Source of the DNA: Pontimonas sp.
GTDB taxonomy: Bacteria; Actinomycetota; Actinomycetes; Actinomycetales; Microbacteriaceae
Length of the DNA stretch: 46,365 bases
Direction of reading: 5' to 3'
NCBI GenBank assembly: GCA_021741945.1
Contig: JAIOWV010000002.1
Span: forward strand, 1 to 46,365
Positions 11,265 to 26,541 of the stretch are shown here, in pieces. The notes beneath the pieces were generated by a model. It ran no database searches and had not been told where the DNA came from. It worked only from the letters and a program-made list of their open reading frames with translations. Within the stretch, counting starts at the first letter, position 1; the number at the start of each line of letters is the position of its first letter. Made by a program: the position numbers and the translations under genes.

Positions 11265-12458
11265 CTACTTGATGATCTTAGTCACCGTTCCGGCGCCCAC
11301 AGTGCGTCCACCCTCACGGATGGCGAAGCTGAGGCCCTCCTCCATGGCGATGGGCTGAATCAGCTCAACGGTCATGTCGGTGGTGTCACCGGGCATCACC
11401 ATCTCGGTGCCAGAAGGCAGCGAGATGACGCCAGTTACGTCCGTGGTGCGGAAGTAGAACTGGGGACGGTAGTTGGTGTAGAAGGGGTTGTGACGTCCGC
11501 CCTCTTCCTTGGAGAGGATGTAGGCGGTGCCCTCGAAGTTGGTGTGCGGGGTTACAGAACCCGGTGCAACAACAACCTGGCCACGCTCAACGTCTTCACG
11601 CTTGGTACCGCGAAGAAGAAGACCACAGTTCTCGCCGGCCCATGCCTCGTCGAGCTGCTTGTGGAACATCTCGATACCAGTCACGGTCGTCTTCTGCGTG
11701 GGACGAATACCCACGATTTCGACGTCCGAGTTGATGGTCAAGGTGCCACGCTCGGCGCGACCGGTGACAACGGTTCCACGACCAGTGATCGTGAAGACGT
11801 CCTCAACGGGCATCAAGAAGGGCTTGTCCTTGTCGCGAACAGGGTCAGGAACGTTGTTGTCCACAGCGTCCATGAGCTCCATGATCTTGTCACCCCATGC
11901 AGCATCTCCTTCGAGAGCCTTGAGGCCAGAAACACGGATGACGGGAGCGTTGTCGCCGTCGAAGCCCTGGCTGGAGAGCAATTCGCGAACCTCGACCTCG
12001 ACGAGCTCGAGGATTTCCTCGTCGTCGACCATGTCGGACTTGTTCAGCGCGACGAGCAGGTAAGGAACACCCACCTGCTTGGCGAGCAGAACGTGCTCAC
12101 GGGTCTGTGCCATCGGACCGTCAGTGGCGGCAACCACGAGGATTGCACCGTCCATCTGTGCGGCACCGGTGATCATGTTCTTGATGTAGTCGGCGTGACC
12201 GGGGGCGTCAACGTGTGCGTAGTGACGCTTGTCGGTCTCATACTCCACGTGGGAGATGTTGATGGTGATACCGCGCTGACGCTCTTCCGGAGCAGAGTCG
12301 ATGGACGCGAAGTCGCGTACCACGTTGACTGCTGAGGGGTGACGGTCTGCGAGCACCTTGGAAATAGCAGCGGTAAGAGTGGTCTTGCCGTGGTCGACGT
12401 GACCGATCGTACCGATGTTGACGTGCGGTTTGGTCCGCTCGAACTTGGCCTTAGCCAC
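11265..12458 (-). CDS. tuf: Elongation factor Tu
   Basis: [27 protein letters not shown]...[10 protein letters not shown]. Confidence 0.99.
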   Translation of the reverse strand: MAKAKFERTKPHVNIGTIGHVDHGKTTLTAAISKVLADRHPSAVNVVRDFASIDSAPEERQRGITINISHVEYETDKRHYAHVDAPGHADYIKNMITGAAQMDGAILVVAATDGPMAQTREHVLLAKQVGVPYLLVALNKSDMVDDEEILELVEVEVRELLSSQGFDGDNAPVIRVSGLKALEGDAAWGDKIMELMDAVDNNVPDPVRDKDKPFLMPVEDVFTITGRGTVVTGRAERGTLTINSDVEIVGIRPTQKTTVTGIEMFHKQLDEAWAGENCGLLLRGTKREDVERGQVVVAPGSVTPHTNFEGTAYILSKEEGGRHNPFYTNYRPQFYFRTTDVTGVISLPSGTEMVMPGDTTDMTVELIQPIAMEEGLSFAIREGGRTVGAGTVTKIIK

Positions 12459-12555
12459 TATGGTCCTCCTCGGGACTGTTGATCTGAACTTTGCGGGCCC
12501 AGATTCTTGGTTACTTGTCTTGTTGTTGCAGGCCAGGCGAGCCTATTCGTTGGGC

Positions 12556-14670
12556 TTAGTCGCCCTTGCCCTTCTGAATAATCTCGTCGGCCACAGCCTT
12601 CGGGACTTCAGAGTACGTCTCGAAAGTCATCGAGTACACGGCGCGACCAGAGGTCTTCGACCTCAGGTCACCCACATATCCGAACATTTCCGAGAGCGGC
12701 ACGAGTGCGCGAACAACCTTAACGCCGGTCGCGTCCTCCATGCTCTGGATCTGCCCACGCCTGGAGTTGAGGTCACCGATGACATCGCCCATGTATTCCT
12801 CTGGGGTCCGCACCTCGACAGCCATCAACGGCTCGAGCAGAACAGGATTTGCCTTCCTGGCGGCCTCTTTATAGACCATCGATCCAGCAATCTTGAACGC
12901 CATCTCAGATGAGTCGACGTCGTGGTACTGCCCATCCAGCAGTGTCGCTTTGACACCGACGGTTGGGTAGCCCGCCAGAACGCCCACCTGCATCGCGTCC
13001 TGAATTCCAGCATCCACCGAAGGAATGTATTCACGAGGAATACGACCACCGGTGACTTGGTTATCAAATTCGTACATGGTCTCGCCCGTGATGTCCATGG
13101 GCTCGAGGTTGATCTGCACCTTCGCGAACTGACCAGAACCACCGGTCTGCTTCTTGTGGGTGTAGTCGACCTTCTCGACCAGCTTACGAATGGTCTCGCG
13201 GTAGGCCACCTGGGGCTTACCCACGTTGGCCTCGACGTTGAATTCGCGCTTCATACGGTCAACGAGGATGTCGAGGTGAAGCTCACCCATACCCTTGATG
13301 ACGGTCTGGCCCGTTTCCTGGTTCTGCTCAGTGCGGAACGTGGGGTCTTCTTCGGCCAGCTTCTGGATGGCCAAGGAGAGCTTCTCCTGGTCAGCCTTGG
13401 TCTTGGGCTCAATAGCGACCTCGATAACGGGCTCGGGGAAGGACATCGACTCGAGAACAACCGGGTGAGCGGGGTCACACAGCGTGTCTCCGGTCGTGGT
13501 GTCCTTGAGGCCGATCACGGCGTAGATGTGTCCTGCGGACACGCGGTCCACGGGGTTCTCCTTGTTGGCGTGCATCTGGAAAATCTTTCCGATGCGCTCC
13601 TTCTTGTCCTTGGTGGAGTTGACCACCTGAGCGCCCGACTCAATACCACCGGAGTACACGCGGATGTAGGTAAGGCGACCAAAGAAGGGGTGCACAGCAA
13701 CCTTGAACGCGAGAGCCGAGAAAGGCTCTGCGGAGGAGGGCTTGCGCATTACGATCTTCTCTGCGTCACGAACATCGTGTCCTTCGACGTCGGGGACATC
13801 GATGGGAGAAGGAAGGTAGGCAACGACGGCGTCGAGCATCGGCTGCACGCCACGGTTCTTGAAGGACGAACCGCAGAGAACCGGGTATGCAGCACCAGCA
13901 ATCGTCAGCTGACGGATGCCGGCCTTGATTTCGGCAGTGGTGATTTCTTCACCGCTCAGGAACTTCTCGAGCAGTTCCTCGTTGGCGTCAGCGACACCTT
14001 CGATGAGCTGCGCGCGGTATTCCTCTGCCTTGGCCTGCATGTCGGCGGGGATCTCTTGAATTTCGTACTCGGCACCCAAGGTAACGTCACCCTTCGAGTC
14101 ACCGGGCCACACAATCGCCTTCATCTCGACGAGGTCAACGACGCCGACGAAAGTGGACTCAAAACCAATCGGCAACTGGATAACCAGAGGCTTGGCACCG
14201 AGGCGCTTGATGATGGTGTCGACCGTGTAGTAGAAGTCAGCACCCAGCTTGTCCATCTTGTTGACGAAGCAAATACGGGGGACGTTGTACTTGTCCGCTT
14301 GGCGCCACACAGTCTCAGACTGTGGCTCCACACCTTCCTTGCCGTCGAACACTGCAACCGCACCATCGAGAACACGAAGGCTGCGCTCCACCTCAACGGT
14401 GAAGTCCACGTGGCCGGGGGTGTCAATGATGTTGATCTGGTGGTTGTCCCAGAAACAGGTGGTGGCAGCCGAGGTAATCGTGATGCCACGTTCCTGCTCT
14501 TGAGCCATCCAGTCCATGGTGGCTGCGCCATCGTGGACCTCACCGATCTTGTGAGAAATACCCGTGTAAAACAGAATGCGCTCTGTCGTCGTGGTCTTTC
14601 CCGCATCGATGTGAGCCATGATGCCAATGTTGCGGACCTTGTTCAGGTCGGTCAGCACGTCAAGTGCCAC
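12556..14670 (-). CDS. fusA: Elongation factor G
   Basis: [24 protein letters not shown]...[15 protein letters not shown]. Confidence 0.99.
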   Translation of the reverse strand: MALDVLTDLNKVRNIGIMAHIDAGKTTTTERILFYTGISHKIGEVHDGAATMDWMAQEQERGITITSAATTCFWDNHQINIIDTPGHVDFTVEVERSLRVLDGAVAVFDGKEGVEPQSETVWRQADKYNVPRICFVNKMDKLGADFYYTVDTIIKRLGAKPLVIQLPIGFESTFVGVVDLVEMKAIVWPGDSKGDVTLGAEYEIQEIPADMQAKAEEYRAQLIEGVADANEELLEKFLSGEEITTAEIKAGIRQLTIAGAAYPVLCGSSFKNRGVQPMLDAVVAYLPSPIDVPDVEGHDVRDAEKIVMRKPSSAEPFSALAFKVAVHPFFGRLTYIRVYSGGIESGAQVVNSTKDKKERIGKIFQMHANKENPVDRVSAGHIYAVIGLKDTTTGDTLCDPAHPVVLESMSFPEPVIEVAIEPKTKADQEKLSLAIQKLAEEDPTFRTEQNQETGQTVIKGMGELHLDILVDRMKREFNVEANVGKPQVAYRETIRKLVEKVDYTHKKQTGGSGQFAKVQINLEPMDITGETMYEFDNQVTGGRIPREYIPSVDAGIQDAMQVGVLAGYPTVGVKATLLDGQYHDVDSSEMAFKIAGSMVYKEAARKANPVLLEPLMAVEVRTPEEYMGDVIGDLNSRRGQIQSMEDATGVKVVRALVPLSEMFGYVGDLRSKTSGRAVYSMTFETYSEVPKAVADEIIQKGKGD

Positions 14671-14718
14671 AGTGTTCCTCCGGAGATTAGGTGGTTGGGG
14701 TTGGCCTGAAGCCGCGTC

Positions 14719-15189
14719 CTACCAGCGGTAGTGGGCGAAGGCCTTGTTGGACTCAGCCATCTTGTGGGTGTCTTCACGACGCTTTACAGCGGCACCAAGG
14801 CCGTTGGATGCGTCAAGAATTTCGTTGGTGAGACGCTCGGTCATCGTCTTTTCACGACGAGCCTTGGCGTAGCTGGTCAACCACCGAAGAGCCAGGGTGT
14901 TCGCACGGTGAGGCTTGACCTCAACGGGCACCTGGTAGGTGGATCCACCAACACGACGCGAACGGACCTCGAGGGTCGGGCGAACGTTGTCGAGCGCCTT
15001 CTTCAAGACGATGACGGGTTCCTGACCACTCTTCGAAGCGACGCCTTCGAGAGCACCGTAAACGATGCGCTCGGCGAGGCCCTTCTTGCCCTGAACAAGG
15101 ATTTTGTTCACGAGCTGAGAAACAATGGGTGCCCCGTATACGGGATCAGCAACAACGGGACGCTTAGGAGCGGGACCTTTACGAGGCAT
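14719..15189 (-). CDS. rpsG: 30S ribosomal protein S7 (uS7)
   Basis: [48 protein letters not shown]. Confidence 0.98.
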   Translation of the reverse strand: MPRKGPAPKRPVVADPVYGAPIVSQLVNKILVQGKKGLAERIVYGALEGVASKSGQEPVIVLKKALDNVRPTLEVRSRRVGGSTYQVPVEVKPHRANTLALRWLTSYAKARREKTMTERLTNEILDASNGLGAAVKRREDTHKMAESNKAFAHYRW

Positions 15190-15563
15190 TACTTCTTCTC
15201 CATCTTCGCTCCGTAGCGGCTACGAGCCTGCTTACGGTTCTTCACGGCCTGGGTGTCAAGAGCACCGCGGACAATCTTGTAACGGACACCGGGGAGGTCC
15301 TTCACACGACCACCGCGCACGAGCACCATCGAGTGCTCCTGGAGGTTGTGGCCCTCACCGGGAATGTAGGCGGTAACTTCAGTACCGTTGGAAAGCTTCA
15401 CACGGGCGACCTTGCGCAAAGCCGAGTTCGGCTTCTTGGGGGTCGTGGTGTACACACGGGTGCATACGCCGCGCTGTTGGGGGTTGGCCTTCAGGGCAGG
15501 CGCCTTGGTCTTCTGGACCTTGGGCTTGCGTCCCTTACGGACCAACTGTTGAATCGTTGGCAC
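15189..15563 (-). CDS. rpsL: 30S ribosomal protein S12 (uS12)
   Basis: [60 protein letters not shown]. Confidence 0.99.
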   Translation of the reverse strand: MPTIQQLVRKGRKPKVQKTKAPALKANPQQRGVCTRVYTTTPKKPNSALRKVARVKLSNGTEVTAYIPGEGHNLQEHSMVLVRGGRVKDLPGVRYKIVRGALDTQAVKNRKQARSRYGAKMEKK

Positions 15564-15613
15564 AGTTCACTCCTTATTTGTGCTGCACGGTGACAGCTAA
15601 TTGATGGTGGTTA

Positions 15614-15686
15614 CTGGATGGTGTTGGATACTTCTCCACCACCCAGCGACATCGCACCAAGCTGTGCTTTCGCACCTTTGCTTGGT
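15614..15686 (-). promoter_or_regulatory. Structured rpsL 5' leader with two consecutive hairpins
   Basis: Reverse strand: ACCAAGC-AAAG-GTGC-GAAA-GCAC-A-GCTTGGT (15656-15686), then CTGGGTGGTG-13 nt-CACCATCCAG (15614-15646; 10 bp with one G.U). Confidence 0.5.
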
Positions 15687-15842
15687 ATGCCGTGGGGGCC
15701 GGCTTGCCAGTGTTTCCGCTGGTTTCGCCCACAACCCAATGTGGAAGTGATGACCCGTGTCATGTCTTCCCAAATTTGGCAACACAGACGGGCGTGCCAT
15801 CGCACACACAAATTCCAAGACTAATGGCGAAAAAGCCCTGGG

Positions 15843-16316
15843 TCAAATGATTTCCGCATATTTTCCGGCAATCACGGCGAGTGCTGTTCCTGCCACTAGA
15901 GCGGGCCCAAAGGCGACGTGATCGCGCCCCCGCTGGCTTTTCCCAAGAATTCCCTCAAGCGCCACCACCCCACCAACAAAGAACGCCAAGGCGCACTGAC
16001 CAACCACCAGTTGCGGGTCAAGAAAACCCAGGTAAAAACCGAGCCCGCCCTGCAGTTTCACGTCGCCCCAGCCCAGAGCGTGCGGGGGTAGGGCAGCAGC
16101 GAGGGCAAAAACACCCGCGCTAAATGCCGCGGCAACCAGCCCGCCCTGAATCCGCCCGGAATCATTGGCCACTACAGCCAGAATCCCCAACCCCACAGCG
16201 AGAGTTCCGGTCCCGCAGTTTGGCAAACGGTGCTCTCGCAGATCTATTCGCGAGAGTAGAAGCCCCGCAATCCCCACACCCAGGTGCATGAAGACAAGAA
16301 TCGGCTCGAGAACCAT
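15843..16316 (-). CDS. A24-family prepilin peptidase-like membrane protein (catalytic domain only)
   Basis: SRIDLREHRLPN and LGWGDVKLQGGLGFYLGF match the two Asp-containing motifs of type IV prepilin peptidases; 157 aa, no N-terminal methylase domain. Confidence 0.75.
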   Translation of the reverse strand: MVLEPILVFMHLGVGIAGLLLSRIDLREHRLPNCGTGTLAVGLGILAVVANDSGRIQGGLVAAAFSAGVFALAAALPPHALGWGDVKLQGGLGFYLGFLDPQLVVGQCALAFFVGGVVALEGILGKSQRGRDHVAFGPALVAGTALAVIAGKYAEII

Positions 16317-16370
16317 TCCCCGACGCTAGATGGGTCGGCTACCGAGGCGTCAGCTTTATCCCCAGATACG

Positions 16371-16401
16371 AAGAAGGGGCCAGATTGCCTGGCCCCTTCT
16401 T
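16371..16401 (-). terminator. Intrinsic-type terminator after rpoC
   Basis: AAGAAGGGGCCAG-ATTGC-CTGGCCCCTTCTT, 13-bp perfect stem 16 nt after the rpoC stop. Confidence 0.85.
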
Positions 16402-16417
16402 GCAGTTCGTGCTGTGG

Positions 16418-20299
<3,882 letters not shown>

Positions 20300-20336
20300 G
20301 ATGTATCTCTCTCGTTAGTTCTGGCTCGGTCGTTAC

Positions 20337-23300
20337 TTAGATTTCGTCCACGGACGAAGACTCGAAGCGAGTCGAGATGTTGATGCCAAGTTCTTCCGCA
20401 GCGCGGTACAACTCGTCATCGGAGTCCTTCAGCGAGACGGCCTGGCCGTCTGCTGAGAGCACCTCGACATTGAGACACAAGGACTGCATCTCTTTCATCA
20501 AGACCTTGAAGCTCTCGGGGATACCGGGCTCCTGGATGTTTTCACCCTTGACGATGGCCTCATAGACCTTCACGCGACCGAGGATGTCATCGGACTTAAT
20601 GGTCAGAAGCTCCTGGAGTGCGTAGGAGGCACCGTAGGCCTCGAGTGCCCACACCTCCATCTCGCCAAAGCGCTGTCCACCGAACTGCGCCTTTCCACCA
20701 AGTGGCTGCTGGGTGATCATCGAGTACGGTCCCGTCGAACGAGCGTGAATCTTGTCGTCGATGAGGTGGTGGAGCTTCAGGATGTACATGTAGCCCACCG
20801 ACACAGGCTGGGGGAAGGGCTCACCGGAGCGGCCATCGAACAGACGGGCCTTTCCGGAGGAATCCACCAGACGCTTGCCATCACGAGTCACGAGGGTGGA
20901 GTCGAGCAGACCTGCAATCTCTTCCTCACTCGCGCCATCGAACACGGGGGTTGCGACCTTGGTGCCAGGAAGTGCTTCCTTGGCCTGGGCGGCAAGACGC
21001 TTAGCCCACGCTGGGTCACCGCTGACCTTCCAACCCTGCTTGGCTGCCCACCCGAGGTGGATTTCCAAGACCTGGCCGAAGTTCATACGGCCGGGAACAC
21101 CCAGTGGGTTCAAGATGATGTCAACAGGGGTTCCATCCTCAAGGAATGGCATGTCCTCGACAGGAAGAATCCTGGCGATAACACCCTTGTTTCCGTGACG
21201 ACCAGCGAGCTTGTCACCCTCAGAGATCTTGCGCTTCTGAGCGATGTAGACGACGACCCTCTGGTTGACACCAGAGCCGAGCTCGTCGTCACCATCGACA
21301 GCGTCAAAGACCTTGACGCCGATGATGGTGCCCTGCTCGCCGTGGGGAACCTTCAGAGAGGTGTCGCGAACTTCGCGGCTCTTCTCGTTGAAGATCGCGC
21401 GCAACAGACGCTCTTCAGCACTGAGCTCGGTTTCACCCTTAGGCGTCACCTTGCCGACGAGGATGTCGCCGGGGCGAACCTCCGCACCGATACGGATGAT
21501 GCCGCGCTCGTCCAGGTTGGCCAAGAGCTCGGGGCCAACATTCGGAAGATCACGGGTGATCTCTTCCTTGCCCAGCTTGGTGTCGCGGGCGTCCACGTCA
21601 TACTCCTCGATGTGAATCGAGGAAAGAGTGTCGTCCTTGACCAAGTTCTGGGACAGGATGATCGCGTCTTCGAAGTTGTAGCCCTCCCATGACATGAATG
21701 CCACGAGCAGGTTCTTACCCAGAGCCAATTCACCATTCTCGGTGGCGGGGCCATCAGCGATAACCTGCCCGAGGTCGAGCTTGTCGCCGACACTCACGCG
21801 AATCTGGTGGTTGAAGTTTGTGCCCTGGTTAGAGCGGTCAAACTTGCGCAGGTAATAGGTCTTGGTGCCGCCCTTGTCCTGCTTGACCACTGCGTGGTCA
21901 GCAGAGACCTCGGTGACAACACCGGGAGCCTCAGCAACAATCACGTCACCGGCGTCCACAGCCGCGAAGGACTCCATGCCGGTTCCGACCAGCGGGGACT
22001 CCGAGCGGAGCAGCGGAACAGCCTGACGCTGCATGTTGGCACCCATGAGTGCGCGGTTAGCATCGTCGTGCTCGAGGAACGGAATCAGAGAGGTCGCAAC
22101 AGAGACCATCTGGCGGGGGGACACATCGACATAGTCGACCGCTTCAGGGGCGACCAACTCGACCTCTCCACCCTTCTTACGCACGAGAATCTTGTCCTCG
22201 GCGAAGGTGCCATCGGCGTTGAGCGGCGTACCGGCCTGAGCGACAACGAACTCGTCTTCGTCGCTTGCAGTCAAGTAGTCAATGTTCTTCGAGACCTTGC
22301 CCTTGACCACGCGGCGGTAAGGAGTCTCGATGAATCCAAAGGCGTTGATACGAGCAAAGGATGCCAGCGAACCAATCAGACCAATGTTCGGGCCTTCAGG
22401 AGTTTCGATCGGGCACATGCGGCCGTAGTGGGAGGGGTGAACGTCACGAACCTCAACACCTGCGCGCTCACGGCTGAGACCACCGGGGCCCAGTGCCGAA
22501 AGACGACGCTTGTGGGTAAGACCGGAGAGTGGGTTGTTCTGGTCCATGAACTGCGAGAGCTGGCTGGTGCCGAAGAACTCCTTGATCGCAGCGACCACGG
22601 GGCGCACGTTGATCAGGGTCTGGGGCGTGATTGCCTCAATGTCCTGAGTCGTCATACGCTCGCGAACCACGCGCTCCATGCGGGAGAGTCCGGTGCGAAC
22701 CTGGTTCTGAATCAGCTCACCAACGGCGCGGATGCGACGGTTGCCGAAGTGGTCGATGTCATCGACATCGAGACGAATGTCGACCTTCTTGCCCGAGCGG
22801 GTGCCGGCAATCGTGGTGTGACCCTCGTGAAGGGCAACCAAGTACTTGATCGTTGCGACGATGTCATCAACGGTCAAGACCGAGGTGTCCAAAGGAAGCT
22901 CAACGCCGAGCTTGCGGTTGATCTTGTAACGACCGACCTTCGCAAGGTCATAGCGCTTGGGGTTGAAGTAGAAGTTGTCAATCAAGAGACGAGCCGCTTC
23001 GGCGGCAACCTGCTCACCTGGGCGCAGCTTGCGGTAGATGTCCTTGAGGGCTTCTTCCTTGGTGAGGATCGTGTCCTTCTCTAGGGCCTCCAGCACAGAG
23101 GAGAAACCAGCGAATTGCTTCGCGATTTCTTCACTGGTGAGACCAAGGGCCTTCAGGAAGACGGTGACGGACTGCTTGCGCTTGCGGTCGATACGAACAC
23201 CGACCTGGTCGCGCTTGTCGACCTCGAACTCCAACCATGCGCCGCGGCTGGGGATAACGCGCACAGAGTGGATTTCCTTGTCGCTGAGCTTGTCGACAGC

Positions 23301-23828
23301 GGACTCGAAATACACGCCGGGGCTGCGGACCAACTGGGACACGACGACACGCTCGGTGCCATTGATGATGAACGTTCCCTTTTCGGTCATCAAAGGGAAG
23401 TCGCCCATGAAGACCGTCTGGGTCTTGATTTCACCGGTCTGGTGGTTCATGAACTCGGCCTCTACGTAGAGAGGAGCGGCGTAGGTCTTGCCGCGTTCCT
23501 TGCACTCATCGATGGAGTACTTTTCCTCTTCGAGGTAAGGGTTCGTGAACGAGAGCTGCATCGTCTCGGAGGAGTCCTCAATGGGGGAAATCTCTTCAAA
23601 GATTTCCTCGAGGCCACTCTTCGTGGACACAACCGGATTGCCCTCGGCCTTGGCCTCGGCAATGCGCTTCTTCCACGCGGGAGAACCAACAAGCCACTCA
23701 AAGCTTTCGGTCTGCAGTGCAAGCAGATCCGGAACCTCGAGGGTGTCAGAGATTTTGGCGAACGAGAGACGCTGGGCGACTCGACCGTTCTTGGCGGGTG
23801 TAGTAGATGCGGAACGCGCAGCAGCCAA
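20337..23828 (-). CDS. rpoB: DNA-directed RNA polymerase subunit beta
   Basis: [38 protein letters not shown] (Rif region); 1163 aa; TTG start preceded by GGAGG. Confidence 0.99.
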   Translation of the reverse strand: MAAARSASTTPAKNGRVAQRLSFAKISDTLEVPDLLALQTESFEWLVGSPAWKKRIAEAKAEGNPVVSTKSGLEEIFEEISPIEDSSETMQLSFTNPYLEEEKYSIDECKERGKTYAAPLYVEAEFMNHQTGEIKTQTVFMGDFPLMTEKGTFIINGTERVVVSQLVRSPGVYFESAVDKLSDKEIHSVRVIPSRGAWLEFEVDKRDQVGVRIDRKRKQSVTVFLKALGLTSEEIAKQFAGFSSVLEALEKDTILTKEEALKDIYRKLRPGEQVAAEAARLLIDNFYFNPKRYDLAKVGRYKINRKLGVELPLDTSVLTVDDIVATIKYLVALHEGHTTIAGTRSGKKVDIRLDVDDIDHFGNRRIRAVGELIQNQVRTGLSRMERVVRERMTTQDIEAITPQTLINVRPVVAAIKEFFGTSQLSQFMDQNNPLSGLTHKRRLSALGPGGLSRERAGVEVRDVHPSHYGRMCPIETPEGPNIGLIGSLASFARINAFGFIETPYRRVVKGKVSKNIDYLTASDEDEFVVAQAGTPLNADGTFAEDKILVRKKGGEVELVAPEAVDYVDVSPRQMVSVATSLIPFLEHDDANRALMGANMQRQAVPLLRSESPLVGTGMESFAAVDAGDVIVAEAPGVVTEVSADHAVVKQDKGGTKTYYLRKFDRSNQGTNFNHQIRVSVGDKLDLGQVIADGPATENGELALGKNLLVAFMSWEGYNFEDAIILSQNLVKDDTLSSIHIEEYDVDARDTKLGKEEITRDLPNVGPELLANLDERGIIRIGAEVRPGDILVGKVTPKGETELSAEERLLRAIFNEKSREVRDTSLKVPHGEQGTIIGVKVFDAVDGDDELGSGVNQRVVVYIAQKRKISEGDKLAGRHGNKGVIARILPVEDMPFLEDGTPVDIILNPLGVPGRMNFGQVLEIHLGWAAKQGWKVSGDPAWAKRLAAQAKEALPGTKVATPVFDGASEEEIAGLLDSTLVTRDGKRLVDSSGKARLFDGRSGEPFPQPVSVGYMYILKLHHLIDDKIHARSTGPYSMITQQPLGGKAQFGGQRFGEMEVWALEAYGASYALQELLTIKSDDILGRVKVYEAIVKGENIQEPGIPESFKVLMKEMQSLCLNVEVLSADGQAVSLKDSDDELYRAAEELGINISTRFESSSVDEI

Positions 23829-23992
23829 GAGAAATTACCTCCAGGGCTCGAAAGAGAGCCTCAATATGAGTGACCGAACATGTGGAAAGCTTCCGCTAGA
23901 ACTCAGCTCAATGAGTTCACCCCGCCACTATTCTCGGGGCTCTCCGACCGACCACAATATGAGGGCAGGAGAAGTCAGGGAAGCAAACCTTT

Positions 23993-24022
23993 AGTGTATA
24001 CGGTTTGATAACGATTTGTCCA
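23993..24022 (-). promoter_or_regulatory. Probable rpoB promoter
   Basis: Reverse strand TGGACA-N18-TACACT, giving a roughly 155-nt 5' UTR. Confidence 0.5.
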
Positions 24023-24101
24023 CCCTTGCTTGACTTCGGGGGCGAAACGCTTTTGTGGATGAATCCCTCGGCATGTCAGTCACGTTGGCTACCCTTCGAA
24101 G

Positions 24102-24587
24102 GTGGCATCAAAACAGTGGGTTGAGGCGCGAGCAGCGGAGTTGCTCGCTGCGCATTCTCTCCCTGACTGGTCGTTCGGCTGGGACAACGCAAAGACCCGC
24201 TTCGGGCAGTGCAGCCACCGATACCGGCGCATCAGCCTGTCTCGATATCTCAGCGCAGCGGGATCAGAGGATGAATCTGAACAGGTGCTCTTGCATGAGA
24301 TCGCCCACGCCTTAGCCGGCGTTCGAGTGGGCCACGGAGAGAAGTGGCTGAGGATTGCACGCTCTATTGGCTACCGCGGGCAGCGCACGCACACATCGCC
24401 AGCGGCAACGGAGCATGCGAAGTGGCGGGGCTTGTGCCCCAGTGGGCACGAAATCATTCGGTTTAGAAAACCGTCCAGACCCATGTCCTGCGCGAAGTGC
24501 GAGCGGCGGTTCAACCCGACCTATCTGATCGTGTGGACGGAGAGGACTTACGCCTCGACCGTGACCTCTTTCCAAAACGCGACATAG
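24102..24587 (+). CDS. SprT-like zinc metalloprotease-fold protein
   Basis: WDNAKTRFGQCSHRYRRISLSRYL...VLLHEIAHALAG; C-terminal CPSGHE...CAKCERRF zinc ribbon. Confidence 0.8.
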   Translation: MASKQWVEARAAELLAAHSLPDWSFGWDNAKTRFGQCSHRYRRISLSRYLSAAGSEDESEQVLLHEIAHALAGVRVGHGEKWLRIARSIGYRGQRTHTSPAATEHAKWRGLCPSGHEIIRFRKPSRPMSCAKCERRFNPTYLIVWTERTYASTVTSFQNAT

Positions 24588-24850
24588 TTCGCAAAGTCTG
24601 TGCCCACTCGCTCGGCAGCTCCGGGGCGAAGATTGGGATAGGACCATGCGCGATCCGGAAAGGCCTGGCCATCAACCGTGAGGATGAAGTACTGGCACTC
24701 GCCCTTCCAAGGGCACACATAGGGGGTGGGGCTCTTGGTGAAGTACTCGTCCTTTAGAGCCGAGGGCGGGAAATACCAATTGCCTTCAATCTTCACCAGC
24801 TGATCGTCGGCGGCTTCAGCAATAACTACGTTGTTCAAGAGAGCTTTCAT
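24548..24850 (-). CDS. DUF427 domain protein
   Basis: MKALLNNVVIAEAADDQLVKIEGNWYFPPSALKDEYF...TPYVCPWKGECQYFILTVDG. Confidence 0.85.
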   Translation of the reverse strand: MKALLNNVVIAEAADDQLVKIEGNWYFPPSALKDEYFTKSPTPYVCPWKGECQYFILTVDGQAFPDRAWSYPNLRPGAAERVGTDFANYVAFWKEVTVEA

Positions 24851-24900
24851 AGCTGAAGCTTAGGCTTATCGGCTGATGGTCACCCGGGTAAGAGAGACTA

Positions 24901-25995
24901 GTGACCGTGATGAGCTTTACGCGCCGAGTCGAACTCCCCTGCACGGTCTCAGACGCTTTCCTTGCGCTGCACAATCCAGAAGTTTTCCGGAAAGTGTCGA
25001 AGCCTTTTCTCGTCTTCAGGCCACTGCGCCCCTCATCGTTTCCCGAGCACTACGAGAGTGGCAAAAGCTATGTCGTTGGGGCGAGAGCGTTTGGGCTTAT
25101 TCCGCTGGGCACGCAGGAAATCAACCCGACCACATCCAGTGACGCAGTGCGCTCCGTGTTCGTTGATAACGGGCGAGGGCTTGGTGGGGCGCTTGGCGTC
25201 ATGAAGCACTTCCACCACACGATGACCCTGGAACCCAGCGGCCGGGGGCCGACGGTGTTGACCGACACGCTCGAGTGGGATGCCGGTGCTCTTAGCCCCG
25301 CCTTCTGGATTGGTTTTCGCTTCTTCTGGTGGTGGCGCCACATCGTGATGAAGCGACTTGCGCCAAGCTGGAGAAACCCCCAGACGGCATCCTGGGAGGC
25401 GCGCTACCGGAGTGCCACGATGTGGAGCGGGCGGGTGAACCCGACTCTGGTGAACCACGCGCCGTTGCGTCCAGGCGGGACCGCTCTCGACGTCGGAGCT
25501 GGAGAAGGTGCTGACGCGCTGTGGCTTGCGGAGCAGGGCTATTCGGTGACGGCGGTTGATGCCTCGACCTACGCCGTTGGACGAGGGGAGGCTGAGCGTA
25601 TCCGGCGCGACCGGGCTGACGGACAGACCCGCACAGTGCGCTGGATTGGTGCGAATGCACTTACTGATGATCTCCCACAACCGCCCGTGGGATATGACCT
25701 AGTCGTGGCCCACTTTCTGCACCTCCCACGGCCAGAGCGAGCCGTTATCTGGAAGAAGCTCGTCGACGCCGTTGCCCCCGGTGGAACGCTACTAATTGTG
25801 GGTCACCACGTCGACGATCTCTCAGCGGGAATTCGACGCCCGCCTGAAGAGCTCATGTTCGATGACGATGAACTCTCAGCCCTTGTCCCAAAGTCCTGGA
25901 CCAAATCCTCTGTCCAGAAGGAGAAACGCCAACAGACGCTGGCGGATGCGACGACCGTCACTGTGACTGACATCGTCCTCGTGGCAATGCGCTAG
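24901..25995 (+). CDS. Fusion: N-terminal SRPBCC/cyclase-like domain plus C-terminal class I SAM methyltransferase
   Basis: N-terminal SFTRRVELPCTVSDAFLALHNPEVFRKVS; C-terminal LDVGAGEGADALWLAEQGYSVTAVDAS (motif I/II). The SRPBCC call is less certain than the methyltransferase call. Confidence 0.75.
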   Translation: MTVMSFTRRVELPCTVSDAFLALHNPEVFRKVSKPFLVFRPLRPSSFPEHYESGKSYVVGARAFGLIPLGTQEINPTTSSDAVRSVFVDNGRGLGGALGVMKHFHHTMTLEPSGRGPTVLTDTLEWDAGALSPAFWIGFRFFWWWRHIVMKRLAPSWRNPQTASWEARYRSATMWSGRVNPTLVNHAPLRPGGTALDVGAGEGADALWLAEQGYSVTAVDASTYAVGRGEAERIRRDRADGQTRTVRWIGANALTDDLPQPPVGYDLVVAHFLHLPRPERAVIWKKLVDAVAPGGTLLIVGHHVDDLSAGIRRPPEELMFDDDELSALVPKSWTKSSVQKEKRQQTLADATTVTVTDIVLVAMR

Positions 25996-26531
25996 GGCAG
26001 AGCCCCCACGCTCGCAAGCGCAGCTTTCAGCAGAGCGCCTCGTCCACCTTCGAGTTCACGCAACACCTCGTTGGACGTAACTTCTTCCGGGGTCATCCAG
26101 GTCATATCAAGCGCGTCCTGACGAGGTTCGCAGGTCCCTGTCACCGGAACTACATAAACCAACGAGACAGCGTGCTGTCTCGTGTCCACATACTTCGCGC
26201 CGGGGAAGGGGAAGTACTCCGCCACATGAGCCGGCTGCATAGAGGAGGGTAGTTGCGGGAAGGCCATGGGGCCGAGATCTTTTTCGAGGTGGCGGAATAG
26301 GGCGTCGCGGACGCTTTCGCCAAACATCACGCGACCAGCGACCAACGCCCGTGCGATGGAACCCTCCGCAGACACGCGAAGCAACAAACCAACCTCGGTG
26401 ACCTGGCCCATCCCATCGAGTCGAACGGGGACAGCCTCAACGTACAGAAGCGGCAGTCGTGCGCGAATCTCTGTGAGCTCGTCATCAGAGAGCCAGCCAG
26501 GATTCGGGTCGGGGGTTCTCGTGGAGGACAT
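25992..26531 (-). CDS. NUDIX-like / DUF4916 family protein
   Basis: MSSTRTPDPNPGWLSDDELTEIRARLPLLYVEAVPVRLDG...GRVMFGESVRDALFRHLEKDLGP; start moved to 26531. Confidence 0.65.
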   Translation of the reverse strand: MSSTRTPDPNPGWLSDDELTEIRARLPLLYVEAVPVRLDGMGQVTEVGLLLRVSAEGSIARALVAGRVMFGESVRDALFRHLEKDLGPMAFPQLPSSMQPAHVAEYFPFPGAKYVDTRQHAVSLVYVVPVTGTCEPRQDALDMTWMTPEEVTSNEVLRELEGGRGALLKAALASVGALP

Positions 26532-26541
26532 GGCTTCTTTT

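Noticed and set aside
12922-14709. 595-aa plus-strand ORF opposite fusA
   Set aside because: Same antisense artefact; fusA is clearly the real gene.
15189-15563. Possible streptomycin-resistance substitutions in RpsL
   Set aside because: The [12 protein letters not shown] and [12 protein letters not shown] motifs keep the wild-type lysines.
21807-23084. 425-aa plus-strand ORF opposite rpoB, and the many antisense ORFs across the ribosomal operons
   Set aside because: Antisense shadow ORFs with low-complexity composition; overlapped fully by well-identified minus-strand genes.
20337-23828. Possible natural rifampicin-resistance substitutions in RpoB
   Set aside because: The Rif region reads [32 protein letters not shown], the usual susceptible form.
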